Source of the DNA: Cyanobacteria bacterium FACHB-DQ100
GTDB lineage: Bacteria; Cyanobacteriota; Cyanobacteriia; Leptolyngbyales; Leptolyngbyaceae
Direction of reading: 5' to 3'
Assembly (NCBI GenBank): GCA_014695195.1
Contig: JACJNW010000028.1
Coordinates: 124,001 to 188,000, forward strand
Length of the DNA: 64,000 nucleotides
Shown here: piece after piece, positions 17,803 to 26,908 of the stretch
How positions within the stretch are numbered: position 1 is the first letter of the stretch
Layout: every line of letters starts with the position of its first letter
The notes under the pieces: generated by a model
Database searches by the model: none
Told to the model about the DNA's origin: nothing
What the model saw: the letters and a program-made list of their open reading frames with translations, nothing else
Position numbers and translations under genes: made by a program

Positions 17803-19716
17803 GTGAACCCTATGCGTAAGCGGCTTTTGTTAGCTTCTGCTGCTGCATTGGCGGCAAATTTCGGGCTGGTGTCTATTGCGGTGGCTGAACCTGCGATCAA
17901 GGAGAAAGCAGAGCAAGATGAACTCAGCAGCTTGAAGGTCAAAGAAAATTTAAAATCTGCTGAGCCCTCTGCAAATGTGGAAAGCCCCAGCATCGAGTCA
18001 ATTTCTACTCAGTTAAACTTATCCCCCAGTCAGCCCGCCAGTGGAATGCAGCGCGTAGGAACCGTCGCGGAACTGAGCGCACCGGAGCCGAAGCGCGTTA
18101 CTCCTAATATGAGTCAAGTGACTTCCGTTTCGCAGCTATCGGATGTGCGACCAACCGACTGGGCATTTCAAGCATTGCAATCTCTAGTTGAGCGCTATGG
18201 GTGTATCGCTGGGTATCCAGACCGAACCTTTCGCGGCAATCGAGCCACCACTCGCTACGAATTTGCCGCCGGATTGAATGCGTGTCTCAATCGAATCAAC
18301 GAGCTGATCGCCGCTTCGACCGCTGACCTGGTAAAGAAAGAAGACCTCAACACACTGCAAAAGCTGCAAGAACAATTTGCCACAGAGTTAGCAGCCCTGC
18401 GCGGACGAGTGGATGCCCTAGAAGCCAGAGCCACAACCCTCGAACGGCAGCAATTCTCAACCACCACAAAGCTAACCGGAAACGTCTTTTTTAACTTAAC
18501 TGGGGCTTTTCCTACAGGCGATATCACCGCAGAGCGTAACCCCGCGACTCCTGGAAATGCGATCGCGCCCCCGGTTCGCCAAGGTGGAGCGCGAATTCCC
18601 TCAAGAGTGCTGCGTGGGCAGCCGAATATTACCTTCAGCTACTATGCGTTTTTGAACCTCAACACCTCGTTCACAGGACGAGATCAGTTAGTCACACAGC
18701 TCGTCTCTGGAAACGGCAACTCTCCAGCAAACCAGCTTGTCTCTGCCGGATTTTTTAACTCCTGGGGAACTCCCTTTCTCGATCAGACCGGAGTGCTGAC
18801 CACCGGATCGGTTTCAGTGCGTGAACTCTTCTACTCGTTTCCAGTCAATAACAGCGTTCGCATTGCTTTCGGGCCACGCTTGAATTTTTATCGCTACTTT
18901 GATCAAAACCGCTTTACCTTTTTTCTCACTGGTGCAGGCAGCTTTAACTCAAATGGCAGTACCCTCTCGAACGCAGTCGATCGAGGTTCCGGTGCCGTTG
19001 TAATTTGGAATATTACGCCCCAACTCCGCTTCACGACCGCATATCTTGGAGAAAACACCGAGTTTCTCAACCCCGCCGCCGGATTCAACACCTCAAGCGA
19101 TCCAGCGCGAGGACTGTTCCGCGCCACAAACACGATTAGTGCAGAACTCGCCTACTCACCCACACCGAGCTTCAACTTCCGATTCTTATATACTCGATCG
19201 AACCTCAATCCCACCGCTGCTGGATTTATCGGGGGTTCGCCCGGCGAACCTGTGCCTTACGGCTATGTGGATGATGGATTTGGTGGAGCCTTGCAAGAGT
19301 CGGCATCGGATGCGTTTATTGCCAATTTTGACTGGTTGATCACACCCAGATTTGGCGTGTTTGGGCGCTACTCCTACGGGCGTACCGATGTGAATCCGGT
19401 CAACCCAGTCAGAGCAGGTGGAGATGTGCGAGTGCAATCCTTCCAGGTGGGTTTAGGATTTCCCGACTTGGGTAAAAAAGGTGCCTTGGGTGTCATTTCC
19501 TTCGTAATGCCATACGACTATATCGGCGGGCGTGAGTTTCTGCTCTCTGGTGGCGGCGATGGGGGAACGCAGTATGACTTAGAACTGTCTTATTTCTATC
19601 CCCTCAGTCCGAACGTCGCGATCGTGCCTTCGTTCTACACCATTTTCAACGCCAATAACTTTAACAGCAATTCCACTGTGTTTATTGGCAATATTCGGAC
19701 GCAGTTTACCTTCTAG
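17803..19716 (+). CDS. iron-uptake/OprB-type outer-membrane porin with SLH domain
   Basis: A 637-residue cyanobacterial porin. It has a signal peptide (RKRLLLASAAALAANFGLVS, cut near AVA-EP), a linker, one S-layer homology domain (about 110-165: VSQLSDVRPTDWAFQALQSL to RYEFAAGLN), a coiled coil (about 170-215: LNTLQKLQEQFATELAALRG), then a beta-rich barrel ending in a C-terminal Phe (TQFTF). This is the 'iron uptake porin' family (SomA/Slr1908-like). The GTG at 17803 is only three bases after AGGAG; the ATG at 17812 is 12 bases after it, so the start is uncertain. Being divergent from the importer suggests it lets the same solute cross the outer membrane. Confidence 0.92.
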   Translation: MNPMRKRLLLASAAALAANFGLVSIAVAEPAIKEKAEQDELSSLKVKENLKSAEPSANVESPSIESISTQLNLSPSQPASGMQRVGTVAELSAPEPKRVTPNMSQVTSVSQLSDVRPTDWAFQALQSLVERYGCIAGYPDRTFRGNRATTRYEFAAGLNACLNRINELIAASTADLVKKEDLNTLQKLQEQFATELAALRGRVDALEARATTLERQQFSTTTKLTGNVFFNLTGAFPTGDITAERNPATPGNAIAPPVRQGGARIPSRVLRGQPNITFSYYAFLNLNTSFTGRDQLVTQLVSGNGNSPANQLVSAGFFNSWGTPFLDQTGVLTTGSVSVRELFYSFPVNNSVRIAFGPRLNFYRYFDQNRFTFFLTGAGSFNSNGSTLSNAVDRGSGAVVIWNITPQLRFTTAYLGENTEFLNPAAGFNTSSDPARGLFRATNTISAELAYSPTPSFNFRFLYTRSNLNPTAAGFIGGSPGEPVPYGYVDDGFGGALQESASDAFIANFDWLITPRFGVFGRYSYGRTDVNPVNPVRAGGDVRVQSFQVGLGFPDLGKKGALGVISFVMPYDYIGGREFLLSGGGDGGTQYDLELSYFYPLSPNVAIVPSFYTIFNANNFNSNSTVFIGNIRTQFTF

Positions 19717-20137
19717 TGCTGCTGTCATTTCGGCAGTTTCCCCTTCTGATTTCCTAGAGCACCAGGAGGGGTTTTCCTGCGAGTTCTTTCTCTGGGCAGT
19801 ATGCGAGCGAAGCAGTGCTTCTCGCAATTTTATTCTTCAAGAAGACCAGAACAGCGGGTATCTCTGCCGGACATTAATGTAATTTTGCTCAAATGTATTT
19901 TTCACTAGAATTGAATTTTTTAAAGAAGCCGAAATATCAGCCGCATTCACAAATCACTGTGTAACATTCACAAATCAAATTCAAGATTAATCACATAATT
20001 CTTATCTCTGCCTTTAGGTAGATGCAAATTGAATCCTCCTCTGTCTTTCGGATGTTTCGTTTAACGGGAGTAAGTTTATTGCGGCGCTTGGGAAACCTAT
20101 ATAGAGAAAGCTTTGGGTATATGGTAAGACCCTGAAT
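19717..20137. other. intergenic region after the porin gene
   Basis: About 420 bases between two plus-strand genes. It holds a possible terminator: GCGA-gc-GAAGCA / TGCTTC-TCGC (19803-19825) followed by an AT-rich stretch. The rest (19860-20100) is AT-rich and probably contains the promoter for the phototaxis cluster, but I cannot assign promoter boxes. Confidence 0.35.
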
Positions 20138-21379
20138 ATGGGGAAGTCAGGTATGTTAGTTGATGATTCTTCAACCGATTCTCCTAGCGGTTTGCTTGGC
20201 ATTCGCAGCCGAATGCACTTTAGTGGACGGTTAGATGTTTTTGGTAGTGGGCAACAGTGGAGTCTATACCTCTATATGGGGCGATTAATCTGGGCAACGG
20301 GTGGGCCACATCCTCACCGTCGCTGGCATCGCTATCTCACCCAGCATTGTCCCCACCTCAGTCCTAGCGCGATCGCGCTTCCCTCCACCACAGATACGCT
20401 CTGTCAGGACTATCAAGCTTTGAATATCCTGGCAAAATGCCAGCAAATCAATCCAGAACAAGCGGTTGCGCTGATCCGCAGCACCGTCAAAGAAATCCTA
20501 TTCGACATCATTCAGCAGGAAGAAACCCGACCCGTCACCTTCAAAACCGATGCTCAAGACATGCCAGAAGCATCGTTGGCACTGCTCAACGCTGAACATC
20601 TTCTCAATGAAGTGCAGCAACAATGGAATACTTGGCGATCGCTGGGATTTGCAGATCATTCTCCCAACCTTGCACCTGTTCTGCGCCATCCGGAGCAACT
20701 GCAAGAACACACCCCAGAAAAACTCTATAAAATGCTCATTTCGCTCATCGATGGTCGGCGGACTCTGCGGGATCTGGCAATGTTGACCAAGCAAGACTTG
20801 CTGCAATTCATGCGCGTGCTTGTGCCCCTGTACCGCAAAGGACTGGTTGCCCTGATCCAAATTCCCGATCTGGCGCTTCCGGGAACAGCCCAACCGAGTA
20901 CACCAACTTCTGGCTCTATCCAATCCAACCCCTCTAGCAACAGCGCACCCCAAAAAAGCCAACCCCAGCGGATTATCTCCTCACCGCCGATCGCAGGCTC
21001 AAACCGCGCCCCGCTAATCGCCTGCATCGACGACAGCAAGAGAGAATGCCAGCTCATGGAGCGCATTCTTACAGAGGCAGGCTATCAGTTTGTCGGCATC
21101 CAAGACTCGATTCAAGCATTGCCCGTCCTGCTGGAGAAAAAACCTGGCTTAATTTTTCTGGATTTGGTCATGCCGATTGCCAACGGATACGAGATTTGTG
21201 CTCAAGTTCGTCGGGTTTCTGCCTTTAAAGATATCCCGATTGTTATTTTGACGGGCAGTGACGGAATCATAGATCGAGTCCGGGCAAAGTTTGTCGGGGC
21301 ATCAGGATTTTTAGCCAAGCCAGTTGATGCCGATCGGGTGTTAACCGTGGCGCGAAAAGCCCTGCCGATTGATAGTTAA
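20138..21379 (+). CDS. pixG: PATAN-domain response regulator (PixG/PatA-like)
   Basis: A 413-residue protein. An N-terminal PATAN (PatA N-terminal) domain of about 250 residues begins with GLLGIRSRMHFSGRLDVF and includes LYLYMGRLIWATGG. A low-complexity Ser/Pro/Gln linker follows (about 255-285). The C-terminal receiver domain (about 288-410) has IACIDDSKRE, phospho-acceptor Asp in IFLDLVMP, Thr in ILTGSD and Lys in FLAKPVD. It heads a six-gene chemotaxis-type cluster in the order G-H-I-J-L-CheW, as for cyanobacterial pix/tax1 loci; the gene name is by synteny. In Synechocystis the pixG product is part of the phototaxis pathway that acts on type IV pili. Confidence 0.9.
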   Translation: MGKSGMLVDDSSTDSPSGLLGIRSRMHFSGRLDVFGSGQQWSLYLYMGRLIWATGGPHPHRRWHRYLTQHCPHLSPSAIALPSTTDTLCQDYQALNILAKCQQINPEQAVALIRSTVKEILFDIIQQEETRPVTFKTDAQDMPEASLALLNAEHLLNEVQQQWNTWRSLGFADHSPNLAPVLRHPEQLQEHTPEKLYKMLISLIDGRRTLRDLAMLTKQDLLQFMRVLVPLYRKGLVALIQIPDLALPGTAQPSTPTSGSIQSNPSSNSAPQKSQPQRIISSPPIAGSNRAPLIACIDDSKRECQLMERILTEAGYQFVGIQDSIQALPVLLEKKPGLIFLDLVMPIANGYEICAQVRRVSAFKDIPIVILTGSDGIIDRVRAKFVGASGFLAKPVDADRVLTVARKALPIDS

Positions 21380-21395
21380 CGATGCGGAGAAGCGA

Positions 21396-21761
21396 ATGAA
21401 AACGGTACTGCTAGTTGAAGATAGTGTGACTGAGATGCAGCTTTTGACGGTTTACCTGCAAAGGGCGGGACTGACCGTAGTGAGCGCTCAAAGCGGTGAA
21501 GAAGCCCAAACCAAACTGACGGCTCAAACTCCTGATTTAATTGTGCTAGATGTGATCTTGCCTGGACAAAGCGGGTTTGAACTCTGCCGCGAACTCAAGT
21601 CCGACCCTAAAACGAAGCAAATTCCTGTCGTGATTTGTTCAACCAAAGATACTGAAGTCGATATGATCTGGGGCAACCTGCTCGGCGCAAATGCCTATCT
21701 TCCCAAACCCGTTAATCCCGCTACACTGCTCAGCACGATTCGCGATCTCAAGGTAATTTAA
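21396..21761 (+). CDS. pixH: CheY-like response regulator (PixH-like)
   Basis: A 121-residue single receiver domain starting MKTVLLVEDS (ATG 21396, with GGAG six bases upstream; the frame is open to 21369). It has the acidic pair ED, phospho-acceptor Asp in IVLDVILPG, the switch Ser/Thr near VVICSTKD and Lys in YLPKPVN. No output domain. It follows the PATAN regulator by 16 bases. In related loci this protein is the phosphate sink or motor-side regulator for phototaxis. Confidence 0.92.
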   Translation: MKTVLLVEDSVTEMQLLTVYLQRAGLTVVSAQSGEEAQTKLTAQTPDLIVLDVILPGQSGFELCRELKSDPKTKQIPVVICSTKDTEVDMIWGNLLGANAYLPKPVNPATLLSTIRDLKVI

Positions 21762-21775
21762 CGGAGGCGCACAGT

Positions 21776-22345
21776 ATGGTTGGTATGGCTGCTCCTTTGG
21801 AATGGGCACCATTGCGTGTCCCACAGCCTGCTTCGATCGCCAGCCTGGAATCGTTGCTGAATCCACCTGTCGAGATCAAACCGCTTGAGAAATTTTTGCG
21901 GTTTCACCTGAACCAATCTCACTCGATGCTGCTACCGCTAGAAGACATCATTGCCGTACAGGCCATTTCAATTCTGGATGTCTTGCCTGTACCGCAAATG
22001 AGCGCTTGTGTGTTGGGATTGTCAAACTGGCGCGGCGAAGCGCTTTGGCTTGTCGATCTGCTTTACCAGCTTGGATTCGACGAGATCTTACAGCCCGCAC
22101 AATCCCTGACTATCTTGAACGCGATCGTCGTGCAGTTCCAAGGCAAATGGCTCGGTTTAACGGTTCAAGCGATCGGTGAAATTGAAGAACATGATCCAGA
22201 GAAACTGGTGCATCCCTCTCCGGATCTGTTTGCTCAGCCCCTCGCTGCTTTTATCAAGGGATATTTTGGGCATGACCATAGCATTGTCTTAAGCACTGCT
22301 GCCATTTTGCAAGATCCAGCTTTACATTCACAGGCTTCAATCTAA
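21776..22345 (+). CDS. pixI: CheW-like coupling protein (PixI-like)
   Basis: A 189-residue protein with one CheW domain (about 45-185): [41 protein letters not shown] and [17 protein letters not shown]. CheW proteins link receptors to the CheA kinase. GGAGG lies eight bases before the ATG. The gene is 15 bases after the CheY-like gene and 31 bases before the receptor gene. Confidence 0.92.
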   Translation: MVGMAAPLEWAPLRVPQPASIASLESLLNPPVEIKPLEKFLRFHLNQSHSMLLPLEDIIAVQAISILDVLPVPQMSACVLGLSNWRGEALWLVDLLYQLGFDEILQPAQSLTILNAIVVQFQGKWLGLTVQAIGEIEEHDPEKLVHPSPDLFAQPLAAFIKGYFGHDHSIVLSTAAILQDPALHSQASI

Positions 22346-22376
22346 CTTTTCTACCCCTAGCCTCCGGAGTCTTTCT

Positions 22377-25300
22377 ATGTCTGCATCGCATCGTTCTGAA
22401 CCTACCCTGGATTTGTCTTCCATGTTTTCCGCAGAACCCACGCTCGAAGAATTTACAGCTTTCCTCTCAGAGACTCCCGTTGAGGTGAATGGGATGAGCG
22501 GTAGAAATGCTGCGATCGAGCCTGCGCCAACCCCCGAATCCGTCGCTACCTACACAAACGGCAATGGCGCAAGTCAAACCAACTCAGAGGAGACAGGACG
22601 CGATCTCCAACAAGTTGTAACGGCGCTGACGGGATTGAAATCGGAACTCAAGCGGGCAGGACTCCTTGAGAAACCTAACATTCAAAATTTATTTCGCCAG
22701 GTTGCAGAATTTGCGGCGGTTCAGCCCAAGCAGCAGGGCGGGGTAAGAGAACTGCGCGATCACCGCAAGCAGCTTACGACGATCGCGGCTCAGATGCGCC
22801 TGATCACTGACATAGACGCTTTAATGAAGGTCTTTGTCAAAGTTGCCCGCGAAACCCTGCAAGCCGATCGCGCCCTAATCTATCGGTTTAACGCTCAAGA
22901 CACAGGATCGATCATTGCCGAATCGGTAGTGCGAGGATGGACACCCGCGCTAGGAGCAACCCCTTCACTGACTTGTTTTTGTTTTGATCAGCCCGAAGAC
23001 TATGTGACGCATCAAGTGGTCGTTGTTGAAGATGTCAATCGTGTCGATTTGATGCCGTACCAACATCAACTGCTCGAACAACTGCAAGTCAAAGCAAGTC
23101 TAAGCTTACCGATTCGGGTGTCGGGTCAAGCTTGGGGTTTACTGATTCTGCAACAATGTTCCCGCTCCAGGGTGTGGCAAGAAGTTGAGATTAACCTCCT
23201 GCACCAGCTTTGTTTGGAACTCACGATCAATCTACAGCAGTCAGAGTTTTCCTCAAAGCTGACGCAGCAAAATGAAGCGGAAAAAGCGATCTTCAAAGTA
23301 ATCGATCGCATTCGTCGATCGCTTGATCTCGACACTGTATTTCGGACGACCACCCAAGAAATCCGTCAGCTTCTCAAAGTCGATCGCGTCAGCCTTTATC
23401 GCTTTGAACCGGACTGGAGCGGTGAATTTGTGGCAGAATCGACTGCTCCGGGTTGGACTTCGCTGCTTCAAGAACAAATCGATAGTCCCATCCTCAAACA
23501 GAACATCAGTGAATGTAGCGCTAAGCAGCTAGGCAATAGTTCAGCCCGCACTACCGATACCTATCTCCAGCAAACGCAGGGCGGCAAGTTGTCGAATCCC
23601 ACTGCTTTTCGAGCCGTAAGCGATATCTATGAGGCGGGCTTCTCACCTTGCTACATTGAGATGCTAGAACGCTATCAAGCAAGAGCTTATGTGATTGTCC
23701 CCATCTTGCAGAATCAGAAGCTTTGGGGCTTGTTGGCGGCGTATCAGAATTCGGCTTCTCGCGATTGGCAAGATGCAGAAATTTCGCTGATGTCCCGGTT
23801 GGGATTACAGTTAGGCGTGGCGATTCAACAAGCACAAAATCTTCAACAGCTACGATCGCAGACCGAGCAACTTGCAAAAGTATCTGAGCGTGAACGCGCT
23901 GCGGCACGAGTGATTGATAAGATTCGTACATCGCTCGATCTCAATACAATCTTTAAAACTGCAACTCAAGAAGTTCGACAGTTTCTCAACACCGATCGCG
24001 TCTGTGTGTATCGGTTCAGCCCGGATTGGAGTGGTGAATTTGTTGCAGAATCGGTTGTACCAGGCTGGATTTCACTGATGGAAGAGCAGCTTGAGAACGC
24101 CGTCTTCAAAGAAAACGCCAGCGACTGTGATATCAAAACAATAGGTAGAGCCAAATCGATCGACACCTATTTACAACAAACTCAAGGGGGTGCATACGCA
24201 AAAGGCACAAACTTTAGAGCCGTTTCGGATATCTACAAAGCTGGATTTTCGCCGTGTTATCTCGGTGTGCTAGAACGCTACCAAGCAAAAGCCTACATCA
24301 TTGTTCCGATCATGCAAGGAGAAAAGCTGTGGGGCTTGCTAGCAGCCTATCAAAATTCAGGAGTCCGGCACTGGGATGATTCTGAAGTTAGCTTGATGAT
24401 TCAGATTGGAACTCAGCTAGGGGTGGCGATTCAGCAAGCAGAATATTTAAAGCAGGTTGAAGCTCAAACGGAACAACTGAAAAAAGCAGCAGCACGGGAA
24501 CGCAACTTCATTCGTGTGATCGACCAAGTGAATAAGTCGGTGCTGGAGCGGATTCGCCAATCGAGCGACATTGAGACAATCTTTGGACAGACCACTCAGC
24601 AGATTCGACAATTTTTGCAAACCGATCGCATCGCAATTTATCGCTTTAATGAGGACTGGGGCGGTGTATTTGTCTCAGAATCGATTACACCAGGCTGGTC
24701 GCGGTTAGTTGGGGCTGATTTTCAAACAACTTGGGATGACACGCATTTGCAGGAGACTCAGGGCGGACGATACCGCAACAATGAAAGCATTGCAGTCGAT
24801 GATATCTATAAAGCGGGGCACTTGCCGTGTCACACCGAGAAGCTGGAACAATTTCAAGTTAAGGCGTACATGATTGTGCCCATTTTTGCAGGGCAGAAGC
24901 TTTGGGGACTAATGGGGGCGTATCAGAATAACGCTCCACGTCATTGGGAAGAGTCAGAGATTAATTTGCTGGCTCAACTTGGGGCACAGCTAGGGGTCGC
25001 AATTCAGCAGTCTGAGTATCTCTCGCAGATTCAACGGCAAGCTGAACGGGAAAAAATTCTGTCAAAGATCAGCGATCGCATTCGCCAGCCGATCGATTTG
25101 GAGCATCAGTCCTCGGATGTCAATTCGATTTTTCAGGCGATCACTCAGGATATTCGGCAATTTCTTAAAGTCGATCGAGCTGCTCTCTATCGCTTTAATC
25201 CAGACTGGAGCGGTGATTTTGTCTATGAATCGGTATCCGCAGGATGGAGCAAGCTGGTTGGCAGCGAGATTGGAACAAACGTGCAAGATACTCATCTGCG

Positions 25301-26627
25301 CGACACCAAAGGCGGGCGATACCGCAACCGGGAGAGCTTAGCGATCGATGATATTTACAATGCAGGTCACGATCCTTGCCACGTTGAGCTTTTAGAGAAG
25401 TTTGAGGCGCGGGCATATGTCCTGGTTCCCGTTTTTAGCAAACAAGAACTCTGGGGAATTCTAGCGGTTTACCAGAATAACGGCCCTCGTCAATGGGAAG
25501 ACGCAGATGTCGCCTTACTCAATCAGATTGCTGGGCAGCTTGGCGTGGTACTAGAGCAAGTTAACTCCCTCGAAAGGCTGAGAATCCAGTCTGAACAACT
25601 TGCCGAAGCAGCACAGCGCGAGAAAATGGCAAAAGAACAACTGCAAACCCAAGTCATTCAACTTCTGACCGCAGTGAGACCTGTGTTCTCTGGGGATTTA
25701 ACGGTTCGGGTTCCAGTCGTTGAGAACGAAGTGGGAACGATCGCCGACGCTTACAACAACACCATTCAAAGCTTACGCAAAATCGTGACTCAGGTGCAGA
25801 CTTCTGCAACTCAGGTGACGAACACCTCTCATAGCAGCAGCACTGCGATTGCAAAGCTGACTGAACAAGCCGAGGAACAGCTACAGGAAGTGACACGCGC
25901 GCTCGATCAGCTTCAAGCGATGGTGAGTTCAACGCAAGCAGTCGCGGCAAATGCTCGACAGGTTGAAACGGCACTCCAGCAAGCCAACCAAACTGTGCGA
26001 TCGGGCGATGCAGCGATGAACCGCACGGTTGATAGCATTCTGGCGATTCGAGAGACGGTAGCGGAAACGAGCAAGAAAATTAAGCGCCTGAGTGAATCCT
26101 CGCAGAAGATCTCGAAAGTGGTGAGTTTGATTAGCAATTTCACGACGCAAACGCAGTTACTCGCATTAAACGCTTCGATCGAGGCAACCCGCGCTGGTGA
26201 GTACGGGCGAGGCTTTACGGTGGTGGCAGATGAAGTGCGATCGCTGGCGCGACAATCGGCTGAGGCAACCCGCGAAATCGAAAAACTATCGCAGGAGATT
26301 CAGTCTGAAACAAGCGCGGTCGCAACTGCAATGGACACAGGAATTCAGCAAGTCGTCAACGGAACTGGACTCGTTAACGAGACTCGCCAACAGTTAAACG
26401 AGATCATCAACGCGACTGCGCAGATTAGTCAATTGGTCTACGCAATCACCGAGGCAACGCAAGCGCAAACTCAACAATCGAAATTAGTGACGCAGGCGAT
26501 GACAGATGTGGCAGATTTAGCAAATAAGAATTCTGAACAGTCGAATCAAATCTCGACCTCGTTCCAGGAGTTGCTAAACACAGCTCAGCAGCTCCAAGTC
26601 AGCGTGACACAGTTCAAGGTGAGTTAG
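22377..26627 (+). CDS. pixJ: five-GAF cyanobacteriochrome chemoreceptor (PixJ/PtxD-like)
   Basis: A 1416-residue receptor without transmembrane spans. After a disordered N-terminus there are five GAF domains (roughly 145-285, 305-490, 510-700, 725-895, 905-1085), a HAMP-like segment (about 1105-1155, [17 protein letters not shown]) and an MCP signalling domain with the hairpin motif [23 protein letters not shown]1 lacks a bilin cysteine. GAF2-GAF5 have it at Cys425 and Cys627 (PCY) and Cys818 and Cys1001 (PCH), each after IY.AG. GAF4 and GAF5 have DTHLQ/RxTxGG, the red/green cyanobacteriochrome style; GAF2 and GAF3 have [10 protein letters not shown] plus an insertion with an additional Cys (380 and 584). 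A phototaxis photoreceptor role is inferred from cysteines, family and gene neighbours. Confidence 0.93.
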   Translation: MSASHRSEPTLDLSSMFSAEPTLEEFTAFLSETPVEVNGMSGRNAAIEPAPTPESVATYTNGNGASQTNSEETGRDLQQVVTALTGLKSELKRAGLLEKPNIQNLFRQVAEFAAVQPKQQGGVRELRDHRKQLTTIAAQMRLITDIDALMKVFVKVARETLQADRALIYRFNAQDTGSIIAESVVRGWTPALGATPSLTCFCFDQPEDYVTHQVVVVEDVNRVDLMPYQHQLLEQLQVKASLSLPIRVSGQAWGLLILQQCSRSRVWQEVEINLLHQLCLELTINLQQSEFSSKLTQQNEAEKAIFKVIDRIRRSLDLDTVFRTTTQEIRQLLKVDRVSLYRFEPDWSGEFVAESTAPGWTSLLQEQIDSPILKQNISECSAKQLGNSSARTTDTYLQQTQGGKLSNPTAFRAVSDIYEAGFSPCYIEMLERYQARAYVIVPILQNQKLWGLLAAYQNSASRDWQDAEISLMSRLGLQLGVAIQQAQNLQQLRSQTEQLAKVSERERAAARVIDKIRTSLDLNTIFKTATQEVRQFLNTDRVCVYRFSPDWSGEFVAESVVPGWISLMEEQLENAVFKENASDCDIKTIGRAKSIDTYLQQTQGGAYAKGTNFRAVSDIYKAGFSPCYLGVLERYQAKAYIIVPIMQGEKLWGLLAAYQNSGVRHWDDSEVSLMIQIGTQLGVAIQQAEYLKQVEAQTEQLKKAAARERNFIRVIDQVNKSVLERIRQSSDIETIFGQTTQQIRQFLQTDRIAIYRFNEDWGGVFVSESITPGWSRLVGADFQTTWDDTHLQETQGGRYRNNESIAVDDIYKAGHLPCHTEKLEQFQVKAYMIVPIFAGQKLWGLMGAYQNNAPRHWEESEINLLAQLGAQLGVAIQQSEYLSQIQRQAEREKILSKISDRIRQPIDLEHQSSDVNSIFQAITQDIRQFLKVDRAALYRFNPDWSGDFVYESVSAGWSKLVGSEIGTNVQDTHLRDTKGGRYRNRESLAIDDIYNAGHDPCHVELLEKFEARAYVLVPVFSKQELWGILAVYQNNGPRQWEDADVALLNQIAGQLGVVLEQVNSLERLRIQSEQLAEAAQREKMAKEQLQTQVIQLLTAVRPVFSGDLTVRVPVVENEVGTIADAYNNTIQSLRKIVTQVQTSATQVTNTSHSSSTAIAKLTEQAEEQLQEVTRALDQLQAMVSSTQAVAANARQVETALQQANQTVRSGDAAMNRTVDSILAIRETVAETSKKIKRLSESSQKISKVVSLISNFTTQTQLLALNASIEATRAGEYGRGFTVVADEVRSLARQSAEATREIEKLSQEIQSETSAVATAMDTGIQQVVNGTGLVNETRQQLNEIINATAQISQLVYAITEATQAQTQQSKLVTQAMTDVADLANKNSEQSNQISTSFQELLNTAQQLQVSVTQFKVS

Positions 26628-26713
26628 GGAGTGGGGGATAGAGTGCAGATGCCGCACGCTATCCCTTTAACGCTAGTTCGACGGATTTTTTCGTTTCGTT
26701 GATGCTCAGTCGT

Positions 26714-26818
26714 GCCCCCTAAATTCCCCATTTTGGGGAACTCTGAAGGTCGGAGAACTCCCCCAGATTTGGGAATGGCTTTGCTCTAAGTTCCCCATGA
26801 ATGGGGGATTTAGGGGGC
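26714..26818. repeat. palindromic MITE-like repeat
   Basis: A 105-base element with near-perfect terminal inverted repeats: GCCCCCTAAATTCCCCATT at the left and AATGGGGGATTTAGGGGGC at the right (one mismatch). Inside are further short GGGGAA/CCCC repeats. This CCCCCTAAATCCCCC type of palindrome is widespread in cyanobacterial genomes (general knowledge). It occupies most of the 281-base gap between the receptor gene and the CheA gene. I saw no second copy in this window and no clear target-site duplication. Confidence 0.8.
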
Positions 26819-26908
26819 GACCCGCAGATTCAAACGCAGCCAAAAACTTTTGTCGAACTCACTTCCCTTTAGCATTCTGTTGCCCAACTTTAGTGCTTTG
26901 AGTTCCCT

